The position numbers and the translations under genes were made by a program. Shown in pieces: positions 14,214-20,165 of a stretch of 24,055 nucleotides of DNA. Origin of the DNA: DASSUC01 sp035649895 (GTDB lineage: Bacteria > Actinomycetota > Actinomycetes > Mycobacteriales > Micromonosporaceae); NCBI GenBank assembly GCA_035649895.1, contig DASRIS010000075.1, positions 1-24,055 of the forward strand, given 5' to 3'. The notes beneath the pieces were generated by a model. That model had not been told where the DNA came from, did no database searches, and saw nothing but the letters and a program-made list of their open reading frames with translations. Within the stretch, counting starts at the first letter, position 1. Each line of letters begins with the position of its first letter.

Positions 14214-15329
14214 CTAGTCCACACCGGATAGCTCAGCACCGGCGGCCGGCACCGACGCACACGCGGCGCAGCCGGGATCAGGTGGCCATGGCTGCTCGGT
14301 TTCGGCCACACCAGCGCGGAAGTCGACCAGCCGGAACCGTCCGGCGGCGACCGGCGGGGCGAACCCGGTGAGATATCGCAACGCTTCCATCGTCACCAGC
14401 GAGCCGACCAAGCTCGCCACCGGACCGATACCCCGGTTGACTGCCGGGAGCACAGGCGCCAGCCGCCGGGCCACGCTGGCGGTGCCAGTGCCGTCCGCCG
14501 ACTCAGCATCGGCGCGCAACGCACAGGCATAGCAGGCGCTGCGGCCGGGCTCGACCGACCAGTAGACCACCCGTGTGGGCAGCATCCCGCCCCGCACGTA
14601 CGGCACGCCCGCCGCCAGGCACGCCTCGTTGACCCATAGATCCACCTCGTTCGGCCGGTCGATTCCGGTGACCAGCAGATCGGCCTCGTCGAGCAGCGCC
14701 GCCACGTCCGCCGCACCGTTGACCCGGCGGTTCACGGTCCGCACCCGCAACGCAGGGTCGAACGCCTCCAGCCTGGCGGCGGCCCGCTCGACCTTCGGTG
14801 TGCCGATGTCGGCGGCCGCATAGAGAAACTGGCGTGCGAAGTTGCGGGGCTCTACCAGATCATGATCAAGCAAGGTTACCCGCCCGACTCCGAGACCGGC
14901 GAGGTTCATCAACACCGTACAACCGAGCCCGCCGGCGCCGAGCACAACCACGTGCGCCTCGAACAACCGACGCTGGAACTCCTCGGCCGGCCGTTCGAGC
15001 GAGGCGAAGGTGTCGAAGAAGGCGAGGTTGGAGAAGTACCGCTCGGCTTGGGCAGCCGGCAATGGTTCGCGCTGCGCGTCGTCCAGCAGGCACAGCTCGT
15101 CCAACGCCCCGACCGCCGACTCGACCTCGGCAACGGTGAGATCCGGGTACCGGCCGGCCAGCTCCCGGGCTAGCTGGCCGGTGCCGCGCGTGCCCTCGCG
15201 CAGCAGGCGAAACAGCGCCTCCACCTGGCCGCTCGGGTCGGCCAACACCAGCTGTTCACTGGGGTCGAACGCGACCACCAGCTCGTCAGCCGCCCGTTCC
15301 CAGGTCAGCTCCTTCAGTTTCGGAATCAT
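14214..15329 (-). CDS. ThiF/MccB-like E1 adenylating enzyme with N-terminal RRE-like domain
   Basis: A 371-aa protein. Residues 1-88 form a PqqD/RRE-like winged helix (LVVAFDPSEQLVLADPSG, then 'VESAVGALDELCLLDD'). Residues about 120-345 form an E1 adenylation domain: nucleotide loop VVVLGAGGLGC (131-136), LLDHDLVEPRNFARQFLY with Asp155, Asp157 and Arg166, Lys179 in GTPKV, and TGIDRPN with Asp224. Two CxxC pairs (Cys266/269 and Cys354/357) make the structural zinc site. Size and order match MccB (microcin C) and PaaA (pantocin) more than MoeB or ThiF, which lack the N-terminal domain. No thiamine, molybdopterin or ubiquitin-like gene is nearby. Expected role: ATP-dependent activation of a carboxylate in the small peptide encoded upstream. 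GAGG lies 7 nt before the ATG. Confidence 0.92.
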   Translation of the reverse strand: MIPKLKELTWERAADELVVAFDPSEQLVLADPSGQVEALFRLLREGTRGTGQLARELAGRYPDLTVAEVESAVGALDELCLLDDAQREPLPAAQAERYFSNLAFFDTFASLERPAEEFQRRLFEAHVVVLGAGGLGCTVLMNLAGLGVGRVTLLDHDLVEPRNFARQFLYAAADIGTPKVERAAARLEAFDPALRVRTVNRRVNGAADVAALLDEADLLVTGIDRPNEVDLWVNEACLAAGVPYVRGGMLPTRVVYWSVEPGRSACYACALRADAESADGTGTASVARRLAPVLPAVNRGIGPVASLVGSLVTMEALRYLTGFAPPVAAGRFRLVDFRAGVAETEQPWPPDPGCAACASVPAAGAELSGVD

Positions 15330-15348
15330 CCTGGTCCCTCAGACAGCG

Positions 15349-15386
15349 TTCCGGTTGCCGGAGTGCGAGCAGCCCGGCAACCGGAA
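15349..15386 (-). terminator. Perfect 13-bp hairpin between the peptide gene and the ThiF gene; likely attenuator
   Basis: TTCCGGTTGCCGG (15349-15361) and CCGGCAACCGGAA (15374-15386) are exact reverse complements around a 12-nt loop. It starts 8 nt after the peptide stop and ends 19 nt before the ThiF start, without a T-tract. In RiPP operons such hairpins let the short precursor mRNA accumulate above the enzyme message. Confidence 0.7.
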
Positions 15387-15394
15387 GCGCCTAG

Positions 15395-15454
15395 TCAGCT
15401 AGGCTTCGACGAGGTGGCGATCACTTGCTCGAGCTTCTTGACCTCGATCTTCAT
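15395..15454 (-). CDS. 19-residue peptide, putative RiPP precursor
   Basis: ATG at 15454 to TGA at 15395-15397 encodes MKIEVKKLEQVIATSSKPS. The start is strongly supported: GGGAGG lies exactly 6 nt upstream, the best ribosome-binding site in the neighbourhood, and a promoter lies about 45 nt upstream of the start. The first 12 residues (KIEVKKLEQVI) alternate charged and hydrophobic residues as expected for a strand that binds an RRE/PqqD domain. The tail ATSSKPS would be the core. There is no Cys or C-terminal Asn, so it is neither a thioether peptide nor a standard microcin C precursor. The frame extends upstream, but through the -10 region and without a ribosome site. Translation and function are inferred from context. 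Confidence 0.75.
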   Translation of the reverse strand: MKIEVKKLEQVIATSSKPS

Positions 15455-15498
15455 GCGGCACCTCCCATCGGGGGCCACCCGAGCGGCGGCCGAGGATG

Positions 15499-15527
15499 AC
15501 GCTATGCGGCATCCCGACCGCTCGCAA
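15499..15527 (-). promoter_or_regulatory. Promoter of the peptide-ThiF-M50 operon
   Basis: On the minus strand, TTGCGA (15522-15527), a 17-nt spacer and TAGCGT (15499-15504). The transcription start would fall near 15492, giving a leader of about 38 nt that carries the GGGAGG site. The other part of the 189-bp gap (15528-15643) shows nothing clear. Confidence 0.5.
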
Positions 15528-15643
15528 CAGACCGACCGACCTCGTGATATCCAGTGGCCTGTGCCGGCCAACTTAGGTCCCATCCGCCAACCTCCCCGTC
15601 AACCCCCATCCACCTGCTGGAACGAGGCGGGCAGCTCAATGAG

Positions 15644-17077
15644 CTACGGGCGGCGCAGGAGGCGGGCGGCGGCCACGGCGATCGTGGTGGCGAGGACCCA
15701 GCCGGCGAGGATGAGGCCTGCGGCGATCCAGGCGCCAGCGCCACGGGCCTGGAACTCGGACTCCTGCCCGAGGTCGATCACGGGCAGCAGGAGGTCCAGG
15801 GAGTAGAGCAGAGGCACAAAGGGTGGGGCGTCGGAGGCCGGGGACGGTGGATGGTCGCTGAAGTAGAGGGCACCGGCGGCCATGAGAGCGGCGAACCACG
15901 CCGCAGCCCGTGCCGGGCGGTAGCCGAAGCCGAGGACGACATCCTGCACGTACCCCCAGGCCCTGACCGGCAGCGGCTGGGAGCGGCGGCGGTGGCGCTG
16001 GCCGGCGAGCAGCACCGTGCGCGCCTGGTCCTCCTGGCCATGCCGGCGGTAGAGCGCGGCGAGCTGCTCGTACGGCTGGGGGAGGTAGCCGTCCGGGTCC
16101 CGGCGCAGCCACTCCAGCCGCTGCTGGAGCGTTGCCCTGCTGTCCACTGTGTCCACGGTGAGGCCTTGCAGCATGACCACCGCCGGCCACGCCGCGGCAT
16201 CGTCGCGGAGCAGGCCGACCCGGGCGTACCGCAGGTCGAACGCGCCGCGCACGGGGGCAGCGGTGGTCAGTACGAGCTGGTTGGTCTGCACATGCCGGCA
16301 GGACAGGGCCGTACCGTCCGGGTTGGACAGTCGGGCATCGGTGAAGCAGAGCCGGCTGCCGACCTTGGCCCCGGTGAAGCTCACCTTGCCGGTCGCGGTG
16401 AAACCGTCGCAGCAGTTGGCGACGGACCGGACCTCCAGCCCGTGGGCGGTGAGCGCGAGCCCCGACGGCGAGCTGATGGTCGCGCCCTCCAGCAGCAGCG
16501 ACCCGTTGACCACCGAGTCGTTCAGGACCAGCTCGCCGGTGCTGCGGAAGCCGCGCTGGGCGCACAGGTCCTGCCCGACGGCCAGCCGGGCGGCGTTGAC
16601 GGCGACCCCGTCGGTGGCCTCGACGCTGGCGCCGTTCAGCAGCAGCGCGCCCTCGATCCGGGCACCGGCCAGGATGACCCGGCCAGTGAACCGTGTGTAG
16701 CTCAGCTCCAGCGTGCCGGCGACCGCGGCCTTCCCCGCGCGCAGGCCCGGCAGCTGCGACCCGGACAGGCTCAGCTCGCGCAGCCGGGCGCTGGCCATCT
16801 CGATGGGGCTGTCGAACCGGCAGCGGGCCATCCGGACCGGGTGGGGCACCTCGGCGTAGGAGAGGTCCAGGACGCCGGTGACGTGCGCGCCGATGAGGAC
16901 GACCGCCGCGAGGTGGCCCGGCTCGGCGGCCTGCGCGCCCAGCAGCAGCGCCTGGATGACGGACGCGCGGACCTCGCGGTCGCCGGCGTCGCTGAGGTCC
17001 ACCTGCTCGCGGCGCGGGAACGCCCGCCAGAGCCGCTGCTCCGCCGCCGTCAGCTCGCCGATCTCCACGCCACCCAT
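15644..17077 (-). CDS. Pentapeptide-repeat-like protein with C-terminal membrane segments
   Basis: A 477-aa protein. Residues about 55-300 are a long series of short beta-helix-like strands (for example VTGVLDLSYAEV, GTLELSYTRFTG, VILAGARIEGALLLNGASV, KVSFTGAKVGSRLCFTDARL), a degenerate right-handed beta-helix of the pentapeptide-repeat type. A helical linker (LQQRLEWLRRDPDGYLPQPY, YRRHGQEDQARTVLL) leads to membrane segments near 395-412 and 447-472. Streptomyces homologues are commonly labelled 'membrane-associated oxidoreductase', but no cofactor motif is visible, so I do not adopt that name. The ATG at 17077 has no spaced ribosome site; the GTG at 17068, 9 nt after GAGG, is an alternative start. 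It lies 77 nt downstream of the serine hydrolase gene. Confidence 0.85.
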   Translation of the reverse strand: MGGVEIGELTAAEQRLWRAFPRREQVDLSDAGDREVRASVIQALLLGAQAAEPGHLAAVVLIGAHVTGVLDLSYAEVPHPVRMARCRFDSPIEMASARLRELSLSGSQLPGLRAGKAAVAGTLELSYTRFTGRVILAGARIEGALLLNGASVEATDGVAVNAARLAVGQDLCAQRGFRSTGELVLNDSVVNGSLLLEGATISSPSGLALTAHGLEVRSVANCCDGFTATGKVSFTGAKVGSRLCFTDARLSNPDGTALSCRHVQTNQLVLTTAAPVRGAFDLRYARVGLLRDDAAAWPAVVMLQGLTVDTVDSRATLQQRLEWLRRDPDGYLPQPYEQLAALYRRHGQEDQARTVLLAGQRHRRRSQPLPVRAWGYVQDVVLGFGYRPARAAAWFAALMAAGALYFSDHPPSPASDAPPFVPLLYSLDLLLPVIDLGQESEFQARGAGAWIAAGLILAGWVLATTIAVAAARLLRRP

Positions 17078-17154
17078 CCTCGTACGGCCCCGGCAGCCGC
17101 CCTACGGCGCTGGCGCCAACCCACGGCGGCGGCAGCCGGCCCTTTAACCGTCCC

Positions 17155-18354
17155 TCAGCCGGCCGCCTCCAGCGCTAGCCGGATGAGTTCCTCCCGGCCG
17201 CCGTTGAACAGGAAGTCTCCCGTCTGTGTCAGCGCGATGGCGACCAGCTGCCGGTGCGGGTCGTTGAACCAGACCGTGCCGTTGCCGCCGTCCCAGCCGT
17301 ACCGGCCGGGGATGGCGGAGAGCTCGTCGGGCTCCGGGGCGACGGCTAGGCCGTACCCCCAGCCTTTGGGGCTGAGCAGAGGGCCGGCGGTGGCGACCTG
17401 CGCCGGGGTGAGGTGGTTGGTGGTCATCAGGGTGACCGACTCCGGTGACAGCAGCCGCTCAACGCGGTGCATACCGTGGTTGAGCAGCAGGCGGGCGAAG
17501 GCGAGGAAGTCGTCGGCGGTGGAGAGCAGGCCGCCGGCGCCGGACTGGAACACCGGCGGGGCGGCCCAGTCCTGCGGTGTCGACAGCGGCTGCGGCTCGG
17601 GCGGGCCACCGGCGAGGTCGCTCAGGTAGTAGGTCGGGATCCGGCCGGCGTCGCCCGGGGTGGCCCAGAAGACCGTGTCGGCCATGCCGAGCGGGTCGAG
17701 GAGCCGGGTACGCAGCACGTCGCTGAGCGGCGCGCCGCCGGCCCGGGCGACCAGGATGCCGAGCACGAGCGAGCTGGCGTTGTAGAGCCAGCGCTCGCCG
17801 GGCTGGTACATCAGTGGCAGGCTGGCGAAGCGCCGGACCCACTCGTCCGGAGGGTAGGGGGTGCGGGGGAACTGCGGGCCGAGTGCCAGGTCCAGCTCCT
17901 CGGCGGCCTTGACGATGGGGTACGGCGGGTTGAAGCTCGGCTCGGTCAGCAGGCCGAAGCCCATCCGGCAGGTGAGCAGGTCCTCGACGGTGACCGGCCG
18001 GTGCGCCGGCACGGTCTCGTCGAGCGGGCCGTCGACGCGGGCGAGCACCCGGCGGTCGGCCAGCTCGGGCAGCAGCCGGTCGACCGGCTCGGTCAGGCCG
18101 AGCGTGCCGTCCTCGACCATCGTCATGGTGGCGGCGGCCAGGATGGGCTTGGTGAACGACGCGATGCGGAACAGGCTGTCCCGGCGCATCGGGGCGCTGT
18201 CCCCGTCGAAGGCGTGCGAGCCGATCGTGTCGACGTGCACCTCGCCGCCGCGGGCGAGCACGGTCACCAGGCCGGGTAGCTGGCCGGCGGCCACCCGGGC
18301 GGCCATCGCGTCGTGCAGCCGGCGCCGGCCCTCCGCCGGCAGTGCCTCGGTCAT
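17155..18354 (-). CDS. Serine hydrolase of the beta-lactamase / class C penicillin-binding fold
   Basis: A 399-aa protein. Motif SFTK (Ser66-Lys69) in LFRIASFTKPILAAATM is the SxxK nucleophile. Tyr191 in ERWLYNASSLVLGIL is the catalytic tyrosine, in the YxxS/T variant of this esterase-like group rather than YSN. WDGGNGTVWFND provides the third (KTG-equivalent) element. VTVEDLLTCRMGF and GAGGLLSTADDFLAFARLLL are further family signatures. There is no signal peptide, so it is likely cytoplasmic and acts as an esterase, peptidase or amidase. Substrate unknown. The ATG at 18354 has only a distant AGG. It is divergent from the PPOX gene across 88 nt. Confidence 0.93.
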   Translation of the reverse strand: MTEALPAEGRRRLHDAMAARVAAGQLPGLVTVLARGGEVHVDTIGSHAFDGDSAPMRRDSLFRIASFTKPILAAATMTMVEDGTLGLTEPVDRLLPELADRRVLARVDGPLDETVPAHRPVTVEDLLTCRMGFGLLTEPSFNPPYPIVKAAEELDLALGPQFPRTPYPPDEWVRRFASLPLMYQPGERWLYNASSLVLGILVARAGGAPLSDVLRTRLLDPLGMADTVFWATPGDAGRIPTYYLSDLAGGPPEPQPLSTPQDWAAPPVFQSGAGGLLSTADDFLAFARLLLNHGMHRVERLLSPESVTLMTTNHLTPAQVATAGPLLSPKGWGYGLAVAPEPDELSAIPGRYGWDGGNGTVWFNDPHRQLVAIALTQTGDFLFNGGREELIRLALEAAG

Positions 18355-18400
18355 TCTCGTAGCCTGCGATATGGCCGGCCTTCGCGCACGCAGGCGCCGC

Positions 18401-18417
18401 CAGGTGTCGGCCACCTG
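18401..18417. promoter_or_regulatory. Inverted repeat in the divergent promoter region
   Basis: CAGGTG (18401-18406) and CACCTG (18412-18417) are separated by 5 nt, within the 88-bp divergent gap between the hydrolase and PPOX genes. A similar CAGGT...ACCTG dyad occurs upstream of lutA. Confidence 0.35.
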
Positions 18418-18442
18418 TGTCGCTGCGACCGAGGAGTGCGTC

Positions 18443-18895
18443 ATGACCGGCACTGAGCCCGCCCGGCTGCCCGTCACCGCCGAGCAGCTGGCCTTCCTCG
18501 ACGAGCCGCGGTTCGCCGTGGTGGCCACCGTCGGCGCCGACGGCCTGCCGCACCAGACCGTGATGTGGTACGAACGCGACGGAGACAGCCTGGTGCTGAG
18601 CACGCCCAGCGGCAGCCGCAAGCACCGTGACCTGGCGCGGGACCGGCGGATGTCGGTCTGTGTCGAGGACGGGTTCCGCTATGTCACGCTCAGCGGCACA
18701 GTCACGGTCGACGACACCGATCCGGTCGCGGCCAGGGAGCGCTACGCCCGCATCGGCCAGCGCTACGCCGGTGCTCTTGGGGGTGGCGGTGGGCGGCGGG
18801 CACCGCTGGACCCCAAGGCGGCTGAGCTGCTCAGCCGGGACCGGGTCACGCTGCGGCTGGTTGTCGACCATGTGCACAGCAACGGCTTTGGCTGA
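18443..18895 (+). CDS. PPOX-fold (pyridoxamine 5'-phosphate oxidase-like) FMN/F420 enzyme
   Basis: A 150-aa split-barrel protein. The family signatures are FLDEPRFAVVATVGADGLPH, QTVMWYERDGDSLVLSTPSG, RKHRDLARDRRMSVCVEDG and 'RYVTLSGTVTV', matching the 'TIGR03618-like' F420-dependent group common in actinomycetes. These bind F420 or a flavin and reduce or oxidise small molecules; the substrate is unknown. GAGGAG lies 6 nt before the ATG at 18443. The VOC gene follows after 20 nt and probably shares its transcript. Confidence 0.92.
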   Translation: MTGTEPARLPVTAEQLAFLDEPRFAVVATVGADGLPHQTVMWYERDGDSLVLSTPSGSRKHRDLARDRRMSVCVEDGFRYVTLSGTVTVDDTDPVAARERYARIGQRYAGALGGGGGRRAPLDPKAAELLSRDRVTLRLVVDHVHSNGFG

Positions 18896-18915
18896 CGAGA
18901 CTGGGAGGTGTTGAG

Positions 18916-19593
18916 GTGCGACTGGCGCGTCAGGAGGTCTCGGACGCGGTGACCGGGCTGGGCTGGCGGTTGGTGCTGGGCCAGCTGCGTACGTGCGTAC
19001 CGGTGGGGTCGGTGGCGCAGGCGGCGGAGGTGGCTGGGCGGGCGGTGGCTGCGGCTGGGTCGGACGCCGATGGGCACCTCTGGGTCGACCTGCGGCGGGA
19101 CCGGGTGGCGTTGGCCCTGCAGACGCTGGGCACCGCGTGGGTGAGCGCGGTCGACGTCGAGGCAGCCCGGCGGATCTCCTCGGCCGTGGGCGAGCTCGGG
19201 CTGGCGACCGGGGCGGATGCTGGTGACCGGCCGGTCCAGGTGCTGGAGATCGGGATCGACGCGCTGGACATCGCCGCGGTCCGGCCGTTCTGGAAGGCGG
19301 TGCTGGGCTACGCCGATGAGGTCGCGGGGGCGGGGCCGGAGGACCCGCTGGTCGACCCGGTGGGGCAGGGGCCGGCGGTCTGGTTCCAGCAGATGGACGT
19401 GCCGCGCGAGCGGCGCAACCGGATCCACTTCGACGTGTCGGTGCCGCACGATGAGGCGCAGCGCCGGGTCCAGGCCGTGCTCGCCGCGGGCGGCACGCTG
19501 GTGTCCGACAAGGCGGCTCCGGCGTTCTGGGTGCTGGCCGACGCCGAGGGCAACGAAGCCTGCGTCACCACCTGGCAGGGCCGGGACAGCTGA
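18916..19593 (+). CDS. PCD-like domain fused to a glyoxalase (VOC) domain
   Basis: A 225-aa two-domain protein. Residues 1-97 resemble pterin-4a-carbinolamine dehydratase ('AEVAGRAVAAAGSDADGH', VDLRRDRVALALQT, RRISSAVGELGL). The His-His-His-type active site of true dehydratases is not preserved, so catalysis there is doubtful. Residues about 105-222 are a glyoxalase-like VOC domain (VLEIGIDALDIAAVRPFWKA, AVWFQQMDVP, RNRIHFDVSVPHDEA, VLADAEGNEACV) with candidate metal ligands in IHFDV and the final Glu. This fusion recurs in actinomycetes, and its substrate is unknown. GGGAGG precedes the GTG at 18916 by about 7 nt. Confidence 0.9.
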   Translation: MRLARQEVSDAVTGLGWRLVLGQLRTCVPVGSVAQAAEVAGRAVAAAGSDADGHLWVDLRRDRVALALQTLGTAWVSAVDVEAARRISSAVGELGLATGADAGDRPVQVLEIGIDALDIAAVRPFWKAVLGYADEVAGAGPEDPLVDPVGQGPAVWFQQMDVPRERRNRIHFDVSVPHDEAQRRVQAVLAAGGTLVSDKAAPAFWVLADAEGNEACVTTWQGRDS

Positions 19594-19674
19594 CGGCCCG
19601 GTGGGGCGCCACTGAGTTTCACACGGCGGGATCGCTGCCGGCGGCGTTCATAGCACACGTGCCACTCTGGCGGC

Positions 19675-19923
19675 ATGAACGAGGTGGGACTACGTGAGAT
19701 GCGGCAGAACGCCAGCGATCTGGTACGCCGCGCCCAAGCCGGCGAGCACGTGACCATCACAGTGGCGGGTCGACCTGCGGCCGTGCTCGGTCCTGTCAGA
19801 TCCCGCACCTGGCGAAAATGGGATGACCTTGCGGACATCTTCACCACGCCGGTCGACAATGACTGGCCACGTGACCGCGACCTGCTCGACGACTCCCTCG
19901 CCGACCCGTGGCTGCGGCAGTGA
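19675..19923 (+). CDS. Phd/YefM-family antitoxin
   Basis: An 82-aa protein beginning MNEVGLREMRQNASDLVRRA and GEHVTITVAGRPAAVLGPV, the Phd/YefM DNA-binding and dimer domain. The C-terminal half (WDDLADIFTTPVDNDWPRDR...) would wrap the toxin. Such antitoxins repress their own operon and neutralise a PIN-domain (VapC) toxin. The stop overlaps the GTG of the following toxin remnant by 4 nt, the usual layout, but that toxin is broken. GGCGGC just before the ATG is a weak ribosome site. Confidence 0.9.
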   Translation: MNEVGLREMRQNASDLVRRAQAGEHVTITVAGRPAAVLGPVRSRTWRKWDDLADIFTTPVDNDWPRDRDLLDDSLADPWLRQ

Positions 19924-20021
19924 GCCGCGACGTCCTTGACACCAGCGTCCTGATCGCCACCGACATCACCCCCGATCCCGGGCGAGCTGGCCATCGGCCT
20001 GGCAAGCCTTGCCGGCCTTGA
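19920..20021 (+). pseudogene. vapC: VapC-type PIN toxin remnant, frameshifted and truncated
   Basis: From the GTG at 19920 the frame encodes VSRDVLDTSVLIATDITP, the first strand of a PIN domain with its metal-binding Asp (LDTS). It then leaves the family and ends at 20021. Dropping one C from the run at 19969-19973 restores ITPIPGELAIGLASLAGLE, close to the 'PGELAISxASLAEL' seen in this VapC group. After that the rest of the PIN domain (about 100 residues) is missing in every frame. So there are two lesions, a +1 frameshift and a 3' loss. Confidence 0.8.
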
Positions 20022-20073
20022 GGACCTCATTACGATCGTCTCGATGGGAGCCGGCCGAGCGGCTGGTCGGGTT

Positions 20074-20090
20074 TGTGACTGTGGTTCACA
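20074..20090. promoter_or_regulatory. TGTGA-N7-TCACA dyad upstream of the CHAT gene
   Basis: TGTGA (20074-20078) and TCACA (20086-20090) are separated by 7 nt, 76 nt before the CHAT start. The arms equal those of a CRP site, but the spacer is one base longer than the CRP N6, so the regulator is undetermined. The 144-bp gap (20022-20165) shows no gene. Confidence 0.3.
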
Positions 20091-20165
20091 CATTCGTGGT
20101 TGCCTGTTCGCGTTACCGTGGCGGTTCGGGCCGTTCCGTAGGCGCCGGCAAGGGCGGGTGTACGC

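Noticed and set aside
15554..17629. 691-codon plus-strand frame
   Set aside because: Gly/Gln/Arg-rich shadow of the pentapeptide-like and hydrolase genes, with no SD or motif.
20074..20090. TGTGA...TCACA as a CRP site
   Set aside because: The spacer is 7 nt instead of 6, so I record it only as a dyad.
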